From Xylocopilactobacillus apicola (GTDB taxonomy: Bacteria; Bacillota; Bacilli; Lactobacillales; Lactobacillaceae), in assembly GCF_033095985.1 (NCBI RefSeq), contig NZ_AP026802.1, positions 620,001-684,000 on the forward strand: 64,000 nucleotides of DNA, written 5' to 3'. Positions 54,588-62,513 of the stretch are shown here, one piece after another. A model generated the notes under the pieces. It was not told where the DNA came from. It saw only the letters and a list, made by a program, of their open reading frames with translations, and did not search any database. A program made the translations under genes and the position numbers. How positions within the stretch are numbered: the first letter of the stretch is position 1; every line of letters begins with the position of its first letter.

Positions 54588-55034
54588 TTATTTTTTCAAA
54601 AGATTTATTTCGTTATTGACGAGTGAGGCCTTAACCAGCTGATAACTTGAAAAATCGCTATTAAAAATTACTTGATAATAGTTGTTTTTAATTTTGAGGA
54701 CCATTTGGTCGGTTAAAGACGTCTGATTACATGCGATGTCACTGGCTTTAATCTTCTTCTCCTTACAGACGCTTTTTAAAAAATTGGCTGTTTGGGTCGA
54801 CTGGTTAGTGGTGCTTTGTGATTGTTGATAATTTGTAAATTGAATCCCTAACAGAAGAATCCCACAGAGAGCTACAATAATAATTAAATCACGATATTTA
54901 TTATCATCGCGATGTCGAGCAAATTGAAACGCTAAGGCAACGAGAATAACTGCAATCCCAGCTGCAACAAGGTATTTAACATTTTGTGAACTGTGAATTT
55001 GATTCACAAAATAATCGTAAGTGTAAAAATTCAT
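54588..55034 (-). CDS. DUF3290 family membrane protein
   Basis: A 148-residue protein starting at the ATG at 55034 behind AAGGAGGAA; the open frame begins 12 codons earlier. It opens MNFYTYDYFVNQIHSSQN, followed by two membrane helices (about 22-38 and 48-65) and an extracytoplasmic domain. It matches DUF3290, which accompanies DUF421 genes in Lactobacillales. Function unknown. Confidence 0.85.
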   Translation of the reverse strand: MNFYTYDYFVNQIHSSQNVKYLVAAGIAVILVALAFQFARHRDDNKYRDLIIIVALCGILLLGIQFTNYQQSQSTTNQSTQTANFLKSVCKEKKIKASDIACNQTSLTDQMVLKIKNNYYQVIFNSDFSSYQLVKASLVNNEINLLKK

Positions 55035-55144
55035 GATTTCCTCCTTATTTATTGCATCGCAATTATACATTCTTTTGAAGGTTTTGTATAATGCAAAATT
55101 TTATCTTTGATATCAGTGATTTTGAAATAAATCTTTTCAAACGG

Positions 55145-55173
55145 TTGACAGTATTTCAACTTTCAAGTAAAAT
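55145..55173 (+). promoter_or_regulatory. Promoter of tRNA-Gln
   Basis: A consensus TTGACA and TAAAAT are separated by 17 bases, 13 bases before the tRNA. Confidence 0.85.
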
Positions 55174-55186
55174 ATCTACTTGTTTA

Positions 55187-55258
55187 TGGGTAGTAGCCAA
55201 GTGGTAAGGCAGTGGACTCTGAATCCATAATGCATAGGTTCGAACCCTATCTACCCAA
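55187..55258 (+). tRNA. tRNA-Gln (anticodon CTG)
   Basis: A full cloverleaf of 72 bases: acceptor TGGGTAG with CTACCCA and discriminator A, a 3-base D stem (GCC with GGC), anticodon stem GTGGA with TCCAT around CTCTGAA (anticodon CTG), variable AATGC, T arm ATAGG-TTCGAAC-CCTAT. The U1-A72 pair fits tRNA-Gln. CCA is not encoded. It reads CAG codons. Confidence 0.95.
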
Positions 55259-55275
55259 TATCAGGAAGTAGAAAG

Positions 55276-55308
55276 ATCATCGTTACTTAGTTGTAGCGGT
55301 GATTTTTT
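55276..55308 (+). terminator. Rho-independent terminator after tRNA-Gln
   Basis: ATCATCGTTAC and GTAGCGGTGAT pair with wobbles around a 6-base loop, followed by six T. Confidence 0.8.
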
Positions 55309-55376
55309 GTTTTAAGATTACTTGAATTAAAAATTAGGTATAAGATAAACAATAGAAATTACAGGGGGACTTTTGA

Positions 55377-56162
55377 TTGAAAATGAAAAATAAATGGTGG
55401 AATTTAGTAATTATTTTAGGAGTGTATTTTTTATTTCGTCTAGTTGTGATAGTGATAAATGAATTTGGGCTGATCCCAATAATGAATAATTTTATTTTTT
55501 GGGAGACCGTCTTAGAACTGGCGATCATTTTGATCATGTTCTCTGTGAATCATTGGATCGTGAAGCAAAAAATTGATTTTAGGTTTAACATTAAAAGCCC
55601 TTTTCTTTCGCTGGGACCAGTGTTTTTCCTGATGGTAATTTTATTTTCGGTCATGCTTAGCGATCGGTTGCCCAGGACTTATGGGAATACGCTGCCTTTA
55701 GCATTGAGTGCGGGATTTTTTGAAGAGTACCTTTGCCGAGGGCTGTTGTTTCCTCAGATTTTTCAAGCGTTGTCTGAGAAGAAAGAAAGGAATTTTAATC
55801 AAGTTTATTTGGCGATATTTTTGTCTTCGTTAATTTTTTCGAGCCTTCACCTTTTAAATCTTCGAACCCAGGATTTACCTACAACATTGATGCAAATGTG
55901 GGAGGCACTGTGTGCTGGCATCTTTTTTTCTGCACTTTACCTTGCTGCAAATTCGCTTTTACCCTCAATTTTGTTCCATTTTCTATTTGATTTCATTGGA
56001 ATGTATACTAAGGGTCCAGTTCAACAAAGAGTTCAAGTTAATAGTGCTAGCTTAAAATCGATTGCAATAATCACACTTATTTTCTTGGGATATAGCCTGC
56101 TATTAATTAACAAAAAAAAGTTATCAAAACAGTTTGCTTGGGTAAATAATTTGATAAGTTAA
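55377..56162 (+). CDS. CPBP-family intramembrane metalloprotease
   Basis: A 261-residue polytopic protein of the CPBP (Abi/CAAX-processing) family. The catalytic motifs are EEYLCR (E116, E117, R121), a His in FSSLHLL (H158) and FHFLFD (H201, D205). Some members in lactobacilli protect against bacteriocins, others mature peptides. The TTG at 55377 spaces best to GGGGGA; an ATG two codons later is an alternative. It lies between the tRNA and cas9; no direct link to CRISPR is shown. Confidence 0.88.
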   Translation: MKMKNKWWNLVIILGVYFLFRLVVIVINEFGLIPIMNNFIFWETVLELAIILIMFSVNHWIVKQKIDFRFNIKSPFLSLGPVFFLMVILFSVMLSDRLPRTYGNTLPLALSAGFFEEYLCRGLLFPQIFQALSEKKERNFNQVYLAIFLSSLIFSSLHLLNLRTQDLPTTLMQMWEALCAGIFFSALYLAANSLLPSILFHFLFDFIGMYTKGPVQQRVQVNSASLKSIAIITLIFLGYSLLLINKKKLSKQFAWVNNLIS

Positions 56163-56176
56163 TTTTTTTAGGTGCA

Positions 56177-56205
56177 TTGTAAGCGGATTTTTGATAAAGT
56201 ATTAC
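56177..56205 (+). promoter_or_regulatory. Promoter of cas9
   Basis: TTGTAA and TATTAC are separated by 17 bases, about 25 bases before the cas9 start. Confidence 0.65.
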
Positions 56206-56229
56206 CATTAAGCTATCTAGGGGAATAGG

Positions 56230-59200
56230 ATGAAATATAACGTTGGCCTTGATATTGGCACAGGTTCAGTTGGGTGGGCAGTAATTGATGATGAATACCA
56301 GGTTTTAGAAGCTAGAAATAAAAAATTGATGGGAGTTAGGCTCTTTAGCTCGGCAGATACTGCTGAAGAGCGGCGCACCTATCGAACAACGCGACGCCGA
56401 TTATCAAGACGCAGATGGCGAATTCGTTTACTAAATGAAATTTTTGCTCCAGAGTTAGCGGCAATTGATGAGATTTTTTTAAAACGTCTAAAATACACTT
56501 GGGTTCATCCATTGGATGAAAAAAATCGCCAGTTTTATTATGGGGGAGCATTATTTGGTGATTCTAAGTCTGACCGAGATTTCTACCAAAAATATCCCAC
56601 AATTTATCATTTACGCCAGGCTTTAACGAATGATGGTCAAAAACATGATCTCAGAGAAGTTTATTTGGCGATCCATCATTTAACTAAATATCGCGGACAT
56701 TTTTTGATTGAAGGACAAATTAATCCAGAGAAAACTTTTGATTTAGACGAACTAGTTAACAGTTTTAAAAGATTTAACCCGGATGGAGCAATTTTTGAAG
56801 TTGTTGACTCAAGTAAAATAGAGCAAGGATTATTAAATTTTGGGAAATCTAAAACTGGTAGAGTAGAAGAAGCACTCACTGGAATTTCTGTCACAAAGAC
56901 AAATTTAGCTTTGACAAAAGCAATTTTAATGGGAATTGTTGGTAATACAGTTGATCTAATTAAGATTTTCGACAAAGCTCAGGATATAGAAAAAGAGGAG
57001 CAAAAAAATTATAAAATTAAATTTTCAGATGAAAATTTGGATGAAACTTTAGAAAAATTAAGCTCGCTTTTATCAGAAGATGAAAATCAATTTGTAAATG
57101 AGTTGCGTGGGGCTTATGACGGATTAACTTTACGTTCCATTTTACAAAAGGATAAGTCCATTTCAGATGCGATGGTACGCCGTTATGAGCAACATAAAAA
57201 AGATTTGCAGCTCTTAAAAAATAATTTTCGCAATGCTAAAACTAAAAAAGCTTTTGATGAATCCTATAAAAATGTTTTATCTCATGACGAGAAAAAAAGA
57301 GATGAAGGTAAGAAGTATTTTCGAGACTTAATTGTTGACAAAATTGCCCTGAATTTTGCAAATGAAGTTGGTTTTAATGAGATTAGAAAAGTAATTATTA
57401 ATAATAAAAGTCGCGACGAAGATATCCAAAAATCAATCGCAGCTCTTACAGAAATTGTCAAGAAAAGAGTTGATAATCTTGATCCACTTGCAATTTCTGA
57501 CTATAAATTGATACAGCTACTTAGTAATATAAATTTAGGGACTTTTTTAGAGACCCAGCGCAACAAAAGCAATGGAGTTATACCCCATCAGTTACATGAA
57601 AATGAATTAACCAAAATTATTGAAAAACAGGGAAAATATTATCCTTTTTTGGCAAAAACTTTTGAAAAAGAAGGGAAGACAGAAAATAAATTAATTGCTC
57701 TTCTAAATTTTAGAGTTCCATATTACGTTGGTCCTTTAGTAGAAAAAGAAGATGTTCAAGGTGATGGGACAAATCACTGGATGCAACGAAAAGAAAAAGG
57801 TGCGATTACTCCTTGGAATTTTAGTGAAAAAGTTGATTCCGATGAATCGGCTGAGAGATTTATTAAGCGGATGACGCTCAAAGATACCTATTTAATTCAT
57901 GAGGATACGATCCCTCAGAATACACTACTTTATCAAAAATACACTGTTTTGCAGGAGTTAAATAACGTTCGGTATAAGCTTAGAGACGATCCTCATCGCC
58001 ATCGTTTGCCCGTAAAACTAAAGCAAAAGATTTTCGAAAATTGTTTTAAAGAACATGTCAATGTGACCAAGAAAATGGTGGAAGATTTTATTTTTTCCAA
58101 TGAGGGGATGAAGTGCGAGATCTCTGGTCTATCTAGCAAAACTAAATTTAATAATTCTCTTAAAACGTATAACTACTTTGTTGGTGTTTTTGGTCGTGAT
58201 TTTGTTGAGGATTCTGATAATCAGAAACTCTTGGAACAAATTGTCGAAATTCAGACCATTTTTGAAGATCGCAAATTAATAAAAAGAAGATTAACCAAAT
58301 TAGAAAAGCTTAGCAGCAAACAAATTGCTCGGCTCAGCAATAAGCACTACACCGGATGGGGGAGACTTTCAGAAAAATTCCTGACCTCAAAACATATTTA
58401 CACAAAACTCGTTGGTGATAATGTTCCGGCTAACTATAGCATTATCGATCTGTTGTACAAGACATCTCTCAACTTAATGGAAATTATGAATGAACCTAAA
58501 TATAAAATTAATGATTGGATTAAACGGGAAAACGAAACAGAAACGGGCACCAAAAATATTTATCAGGCGATCGATGATTTAGCAGGTGCTCCTAATATTA
58601 AGCGAGGAATTCGCCAATCATTTCGAATTTTGGACGATATTAAAAAGGCGATGGGCGGAGTTGCTCCATCTAATGTCTTTCTTGAATTTGCCCGTGAGAC
58701 TCAATCGTCAAAAACGACTAATGCTAGAATTGATCGGATCAAGAAATTATATGCCAACAGCGAAATCAAAAAAGATTTTGCCGATGTTTCTCGTGAACTC
58801 ACAAAAGCAAATAAAGAATCAATAAAAGATGATCGTCTTTATCTTTACTATCTACAGTTGGGTAGAGATATGTATACAGGCGATCGAATTCCAATTGGAG
58901 AAGTTTCGACAAATTATGATATAGATCACATTATTCCGCAAGCGTATGTTAAAGATAATTCTTTGGATAATCGAGTTTTAGTTAATCGTGCAGACAATGC
59001 TCGTAAAAGTGATTCGCCAGTCTATGTTCCTGAGATAATTGAAAGAATGAGTCATTTTTGGAGACATCTTTTAAATTTAGGGCTGATTAGTCAAGAAAAG
59101 TTTAATTATCTTACTCGCAAAGATGATTTTAGTGATGCGCAGAAAAAGCGATTTATTGCTCGATCACTTGTAGAGACTCGCCAAATAATTAAAAATGTGG

Positions 59201-60459
59201 CAATGTTAATTGAACAATATTACGGTGATAATACAAAAGCTGTCGCGATTCGTGCAAGTTTAACAAATGATATGAGAAAATATTTTCACAAGTTTAAAAG
59301 TCGGGATATTAATGATTACCATCATGCTCATGATGCGTTGTTGATCGCCACAGTTGGAAAATATATTCAACGACGTGGTTTTGATGCCAACGGTGATTTT
59401 ACATACAATGAGTATAATTCATATACAAAAGAATGGCTTAGGAAAAAAAGAGAAGAAGGTAAGGGAAGAGATCGTATTGAACCTTATAGCTTTGTTGTTG
59501 GAAGCATGCGAAGCCGTAACCAGGAACTGCAGACCAATCGAGAAACTGGTGAAATAGTTTGGACAGATGAGAATTATCGGTATTTAATAAAACAGTTAGA
59601 AAATCAAGATCTAATTTTTAGCCGAAGAACAGAGGATTCAAAGGGAAAATTATATAAAGAAACTCGTTTTTCAAGCAAACTTCATGATGAGAAAACCAAA
59701 GCAAAACAGTCTTTTAATGATAAACAGTCAGTTGATCTTTATGGAGGCTTTGATTCAATCCAGTTAGCTTACTCCATTTTAATTTATTACAAGAAAGAAT
59801 TTCGGCTGATGGGTTTACGGAGGTTATGGGTTGATGAAATGAAAAAAGACCCAGAATTTTTACAGAAAAAAATTGATGAAATAATTCCGGGAGCTAGGGT
59901 TGTTCTTGATCATATTCCAAGTGAGCAAGAAATAATTCGTAGTGGAGCGAAAATGACAATTGGTTCAGCGACAGAATTGCATAATGCACAACAACTCTAC
60001 TTAGAACATGATCTATATAATAATTTATCTGTTGTTTTAAAATCAGATACTGAAGATAGGGCTGACGCCCGTTTAAAATCAAAAACGGCAAGAGATATTT
60101 TAAATGAAGCTTATGATGCAATTTCAATTGAAATGCGGGAATATTTTCCGATGCATGAAAATTATTTAGTGCATATGCTTGATTATCGTGAAAATTTTGA
60201 GAATTTAGATTACGAAAAACAAGTGAATATGATTAAAGATATATTAGGTGGGTTACACGCTGATCCGACATGTAAGAAAATTGATTTTAGCTCTAGTTTT
60301 GGACGTTTTCAAAATAAAACGTCTTTATCTAATGGGTATACTTTAGGCTATAAAATGGGCGAGGACGATGCATTTGTTTTCAATTCACCTTCAGGACTCT
60401 TTAGAAGGATAGTTAAAGTCAAAGATTTGCCTGAAGCCAAGAAAATATTAGAAAATTAG
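56230..60459 (+). CDS. cas9: Type II-A CRISPR effector nuclease Cas9
   Basis: RNA-guided DNA endonuclease, 1409 residues, within the II-A size range. RuvC-I starts YNVGLDIGTGSVGWA (D8); the Arg-rich bridge helix is TYRTTRRRLSRRRWRI (about 53-70); a large REC lobe follows; RuvC-II is NVFLEFARE (E819); HNH has YDIDHIIPQAY with H900 and DNRVLVNRADNARKSD; RuvC-III is YHHAHDALL with D1035; the C-terminal part has YGGFDSIQLAYSILI, as in the PAM-interacting region. Both nuclease centres are intact. A good ribosome binding site (AGGGGAATAGG) precedes the ATG. cas1, cas2 and csn2 follow, and a matching tracrRNA lies directly behind it. Confidence 0.97.
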   Translation: MKYNVGLDIGTGSVGWAVIDDEYQVLEARNKKLMGVRLFSSADTAEERRTYRTTRRRLSRRRWRIRLLNEIFAPELAAIDEIFLKRLKYTWVHPLDEKNRQFYYGGALFGDSKSDRDFYQKYPTIYHLRQALTNDGQKHDLREVYLAIHHLTKYRGHFLIEGQINPEKTFDLDELVNSFKRFNPDGAIFEVVDSSKIEQGLLNFGKSKTGRVEEALTGISVTKTNLALTKAILMGIVGNTVDLIKIFDKAQDIEKEEQKNYKIKFSDENLDETLEKLSSLLSEDENQFVNELRGAYDGLTLRSILQKDKSISDAMVRRYEQHKKDLQLLKNNFRNAKTKKAFDESYKNVLSHDEKKRDEGKKYFRDLIVDKIALNFANEVGFNEIRKVIINNKSRDEDIQKSIAALTEIVKKRVDNLDPLAISDYKLIQLLSNINLGTFLETQRNKSNGVIPHQLHENELTKIIEKQGKYYPFLAKTFEKEGKTENKLIALLNFRVPYYVGPLVEKEDVQGDGTNHWMQRKEKGAITPWNFSEKVDSDESAERFIKRMTLKDTYLIHEDTIPQNTLLYQKYTVLQELNNVRYKLRDDPHRHRLPVKLKQKIFENCFKEHVNVTKKMVEDFIFSNEGMKCEISGLSSKTKFNNSLKTYNYFVGVFGRDFVEDSDNQKLLEQIVEIQTIFEDRKLIKRRLTKLEKLSSKQIARLSNKHYTGWGRLSEKFLTSKHIYTKLVGDNVPANYSIIDLLYKTSLNLMEIMNEPKYKINDWIKRENETETGTKNIYQAIDDLAGAPNIKRGIRQSFRILDDIKKAMGGVAPSNVFLEFARETQSSKTTNARIDRIKKLYANSEIKKDFADVSRELTKANKESIKDDRLYLYYLQLGRDMYTGDRIPIGEVSTNYDIDHIIPQAYVKDNSLDNRVLVNRADNARKSDSPVYVPEIIERMSHFWRHLLNLGLISQEKFNYLTRKDDFSDAQKKRFIARSLVETRQIIKNVAMLIEQYYGDNTKAVAIRASLTNDMRKYFHKFKSRDINDYHHAHDALLIATVGKYIQRRGFDANGDFTYNEYNSYTKEWLRKKREEGKGRDRIEPYSFVVGSMRSRNQELQTNRETGEIVWTDENYRYLIKQLENQDLIFSRRTEDSKGKLYKETRFSSKLHDEKTKAKQSFNDKQSVDLYGGFDSIQLAYSILIYYKKEFRLMGLRRLWVDEMKKDPEFLQKKIDEIIPGARVVLDHIPSEQEIIRSGAKMTIGSATELHNAQQLYLEHDLYNNLSVVLKSDTEDRADARLKSKTARDILNEAYDAISIEMREYFPMHENYLVHMLDYRENFENLDYEKQVNMIKDILGGLHADPTCKKIDFSSSFGRFQNKTSLSNGYTLGYKMGEDDAFVFNSPSGLFRRIVKVKDLPEAKKILEN

Positions 60460-60463
60460 GCCA

Positions 60464-60570
60464 CAAAAAAAGTCCCTCTCGGGACAGTACATAAACTCTC
60501 AGGTAAATCTGATTGTTTTACTTCAATTCACTATGTCAAATTGATGAGGTAGACCTTTGTAGTTCTACCT
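60464..60570 (-). ncRNA. tracrRNA
   Basis: On the minus strand, the region complementary to the CRISPR repeat (plus 60520-60555; CTATGTCAAATTGATGAGG is identical) is an anti-repeat. The lower stem pairs GCTTCA of the repeat with TGAAGT; the bulge is GA against GAAT, and the upper stem starts ACTATG with CATAGT, the canonical Cas9 guide geometry. Downstream lies a small nexus-like hairpin (TCAG-ATTTAC-CTGA) and a terminator hairpin GTCCC-GAGA-GGGAC with seven T. The 5' end is inferred from the promoter; about 107 bases. It converges on cas9, whose stop is 5 bases beyond. Confidence 0.88.
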
Positions 60571-60575
60571 ACACC

Positions 60576-60581
60576 AGTATA
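60576..60581 (-). promoter_or_regulatory. -10 box of the tracrRNA promoter
   Basis: TATACT on the minus strand lies about 6 bases before the expected tracrRNA start. A -35 is not clear (TACATT at 17 bases). Confidence 0.45.
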
Positions 60582-60606
60582 TTACTCCGTTAGGTGGTAA
60601 ATGTAA

Positions 60607-61503
60607 ATGGGATGGCGCACAGTTGTTGTTACCAAACACGCAAAAATTTCTTACAAGTTAGAACACGTGATTGTTCAAACTGATAACGATATCGTTCAAG
60701 TTCCGATTGCCGATGTTCAAATTTTAATGATTGCCACCACTCAGGCCGTTATTACGACTCATTTGATGATGGAACTTTCCCGCAACGATATTAAAGTTAT
60801 TTTTACTGATAATAAAGAAATGCCAGTGGGAGAATTTACTTCTTATTACAGTAATTTAAGCCGTAATCGCAATATTTCGAAGCAAATTATTTGGGATTCA
60901 GATCGAAAATCTTTGCTCTGGCAAAACATTATTAAGATGAAAATTACTAACGAAGCAAAAATGTTAGAAAAATTTCAGCGTACAAAATACGATGGATCAC
61001 CAGGACATCAAGATTTGCTGGACTTACTCGACGAAGTAAAACCCGGAGATTCAACAAATCGTGAGGCAGTAGCAGCTAGAATGTATTTTCAAAGGCTGTA
61101 CGATACCAAATTTAATCGACGAAAAGACGAGTTTGTTGCAAATGGTCATTTAAATTTTGGATATTCTGTTTTACTTTCATTGATCACTCAAGAAATTTGT
61201 TGTGCAGGTTATTTAACTGAACTAGGAATTCATCATGACAGTATGGAAAATTTTTATAATCTCTCCTCAGATTTAATTGAACCATTTAGAGTGTTTGTTG
61301 ACGAAATTGCTTTTAACAAGTATGAAAATCCGTCATTTGATTTAGCCGATAAACTTGAATTGGTAAATTTGTTAAATCAGACAGTAACAACAAATTCAGG
61401 AGATGCTTTATTATCTGGGGTGATAAAAACGTTTGTTAGGAAATGTTTAAAGTACTTATCAAACGAAACTGACGTGTTGCCAGAAATTGAGATTAAAATA
61501 TGA
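60607..61503 (+). CDS. cas1: CRISPR-associated integrase Cas1 (type II-A)
   Basis: A 298-residue metal-dependent integrase that inserts spacers with Cas2. It opens MGWRTVVVTKHAKISYKLEHV, then DVQILMIATTQAVITTHLMMELSRNDIKVIF. The catalytic Glu lies in NREAVAARMYF, the His in LGIHHDS and the acidic residue in DLIEPFR. Starts at 60607 behind AGGTGG, 147 bases after cas9; the gap carries the tracrRNA. Overlaps cas2 by 4 bases. Confidence 0.96.
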   Translation: MGWRTVVVTKHAKISYKLEHVIVQTDNDIVQVPIADVQILMIATTQAVITTHLMMELSRNDIKVIFTDNKEMPVGEFTSYYSNLSRNRNISKQIIWDSDRKSLLWQNIIKMKITNEAKMLEKFQRTKYDGSPGHQDLLDLLDEVKPGDSTNREAVAARMYFQRLYDTKFNRRKDEFVANGHLNFGYSVLLSLITQEICCAGYLTELGIHHDSMENFYNLSSDLIEPFRVFVDEIAFNKYENPSFDLADKLELVNLLNQTVTTNSGDALLSGVIKTFVRKCLKYLSNETDVLPEIEIKI

Positions 61504-61826
61504 GTTTAAGGTACCGGATTATGAGATTATTAATATTTTTTGATGTTCCAACTTTGACTGCAGAAGATCGGAGGAATTATCGCAAGTTACATCAGACCTT
61601 AGTTAAAGAAGGTTTTTTGATGATTCAAGAATCGGTCTATGTTCGGGTTTTGATGAATAAACAGTCTGCTAATTTTTTAGAAGAAAGAATTCAAAAAGTA
61701 GCACCAGTTAGGGGAACTGTACAATCGATGATCGTTACTGAAAAACAATATTCAGAAATCAAGTTTCTTGCGGGTAAAAATATTGAAGATGTTCGAAATT
61801 CTGATGAGCGGATGGTTGTTATATGA
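61500..61826 (+). CDS. cas2: CRISPR-associated protein Cas2
   Basis: A 108-residue ferredoxin-fold protein; dimers scaffold Cas1. It has MRLLIFFDVPTLTAEDRRNYRKLHQTLVKEGFLMIQESVYVRVL, with the metal-type Asp in FFDVP, typical of II-A Cas2. It overlaps both cas1 and csn2 by 4 bases. Confidence 0.96.
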   Translation: MSLRYRIMRLLIFFDVPTLTAEDRRNYRKLHQTLVKEGFLMIQESVYVRVLMNKQSANFLEERIQKVAPVRGTVQSMIVTEKQYSEIKFLAGKNIEDVRNSDERMVVI

Positions 61827-62497
61827 CTTATAAACTGACAATCTTTCCTTTTGAACCCATTAATTTGATCAATGGATACAATTCAATTAACATTGAAAAT
61901 TTTCCTTTATTTTGGAAAATTATTAGGGGATTTAAACAAGAGACCAAAGATGACTTAGTTCTTAGTGAAAACAATAGGGTACTTGACTTATCTAAATATC
62001 TTATTTATGTTGGAGAGCTTACTTCCTGTACCACTCCTAAGCAGATTTTCTATAAGCAAATGTTAAAAAAATTAGAAAATACAATTTCTGATGATAGTAA
62101 ACATAATCTTTATATTTTAGATCGGGAGATGCGCAAAATTATAACAAAAGAAATTTTTGATTTTGGTCTTCCGCTTGAAATTAGTGACGATTGGTCGCTT
62201 AATGATATAATAGGAATGATGGATATTAGCTACTGTTTCCATCAAAACAATGAACCATTAAATATTTTAGGCGAGTTTATTGATCTTTCTTTTTATTTAA
62301 CAAATACTAAAATTTTGTTATTTACAAACTTGAACCGCTATTTGTCAAAAGAGCAACTTCAGAAGATAGTTTATGAAAGTAAAAGTAAAAAAGTTACAAT
62401 CTTGAGTGTCAATTTATCTAGTGACATGGAGGATATAGAAGCGGATGAAAATGGGTGCTTTATTGATAATGATTTCACTATGTTCAAAAATCGATAG
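61823..62497 (+). CDS. csn2: CRISPR-associated protein Csn2
   Basis: A 224-residue protein, the marker of subtype II-A. Csn2 forms a ring that slides on DNA ends and takes part in spacer capture. It starts YKLTIFPFEPINLINGYNSINIENFPLFWKIIRGF, has ILLFTNLNRYLSKEQLQKIVYESK and ends CFIDNDFTMFKNR, the usual acidic end of the family. Only 16 bases separate its stop from the array. Confidence 0.93.
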   Translation: MTYKLTIFPFEPINLINGYNSINIENFPLFWKIIRGFKQETKDDLVLSENNRVLDLSKYLIYVGELTSCTTPKQIFYKQMLKKLENTISDDSKHNLYILDREMRKIITKEIFDFGLPLEISDDWSLNDIIGMMDISYCFHQNNEPLNILGEFIDLSFYLTNTKILLFTNLNRYLSKEQLQKIVYESKSKKVTILSVNLSSDMEDIEADENGCFIDNDFTMFKNR

Positions 62498-62513
62498 AGC
62501 GAACACATGTTCC
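62498..62513 (+). promoter_or_regulatory. Very short leader-repeat junction
   Basis: The leader side of the array is only 16 bases, with GAACA and TGTTC forming an inverted repeat next to the first repeat. The array promoter must therefore lie in the end of csn2; TTGATA (62463-62468) with AAAAAT 17 bases later is a weak candidate. Confidence 0.45.

Noticed and set aside
60465-60485. Hairpin behind cas9 as a cas9 terminator
   Set aside because: The T-run needed lies only on the minus strand, so it ends the tracrRNA and not the cas9 transcript.
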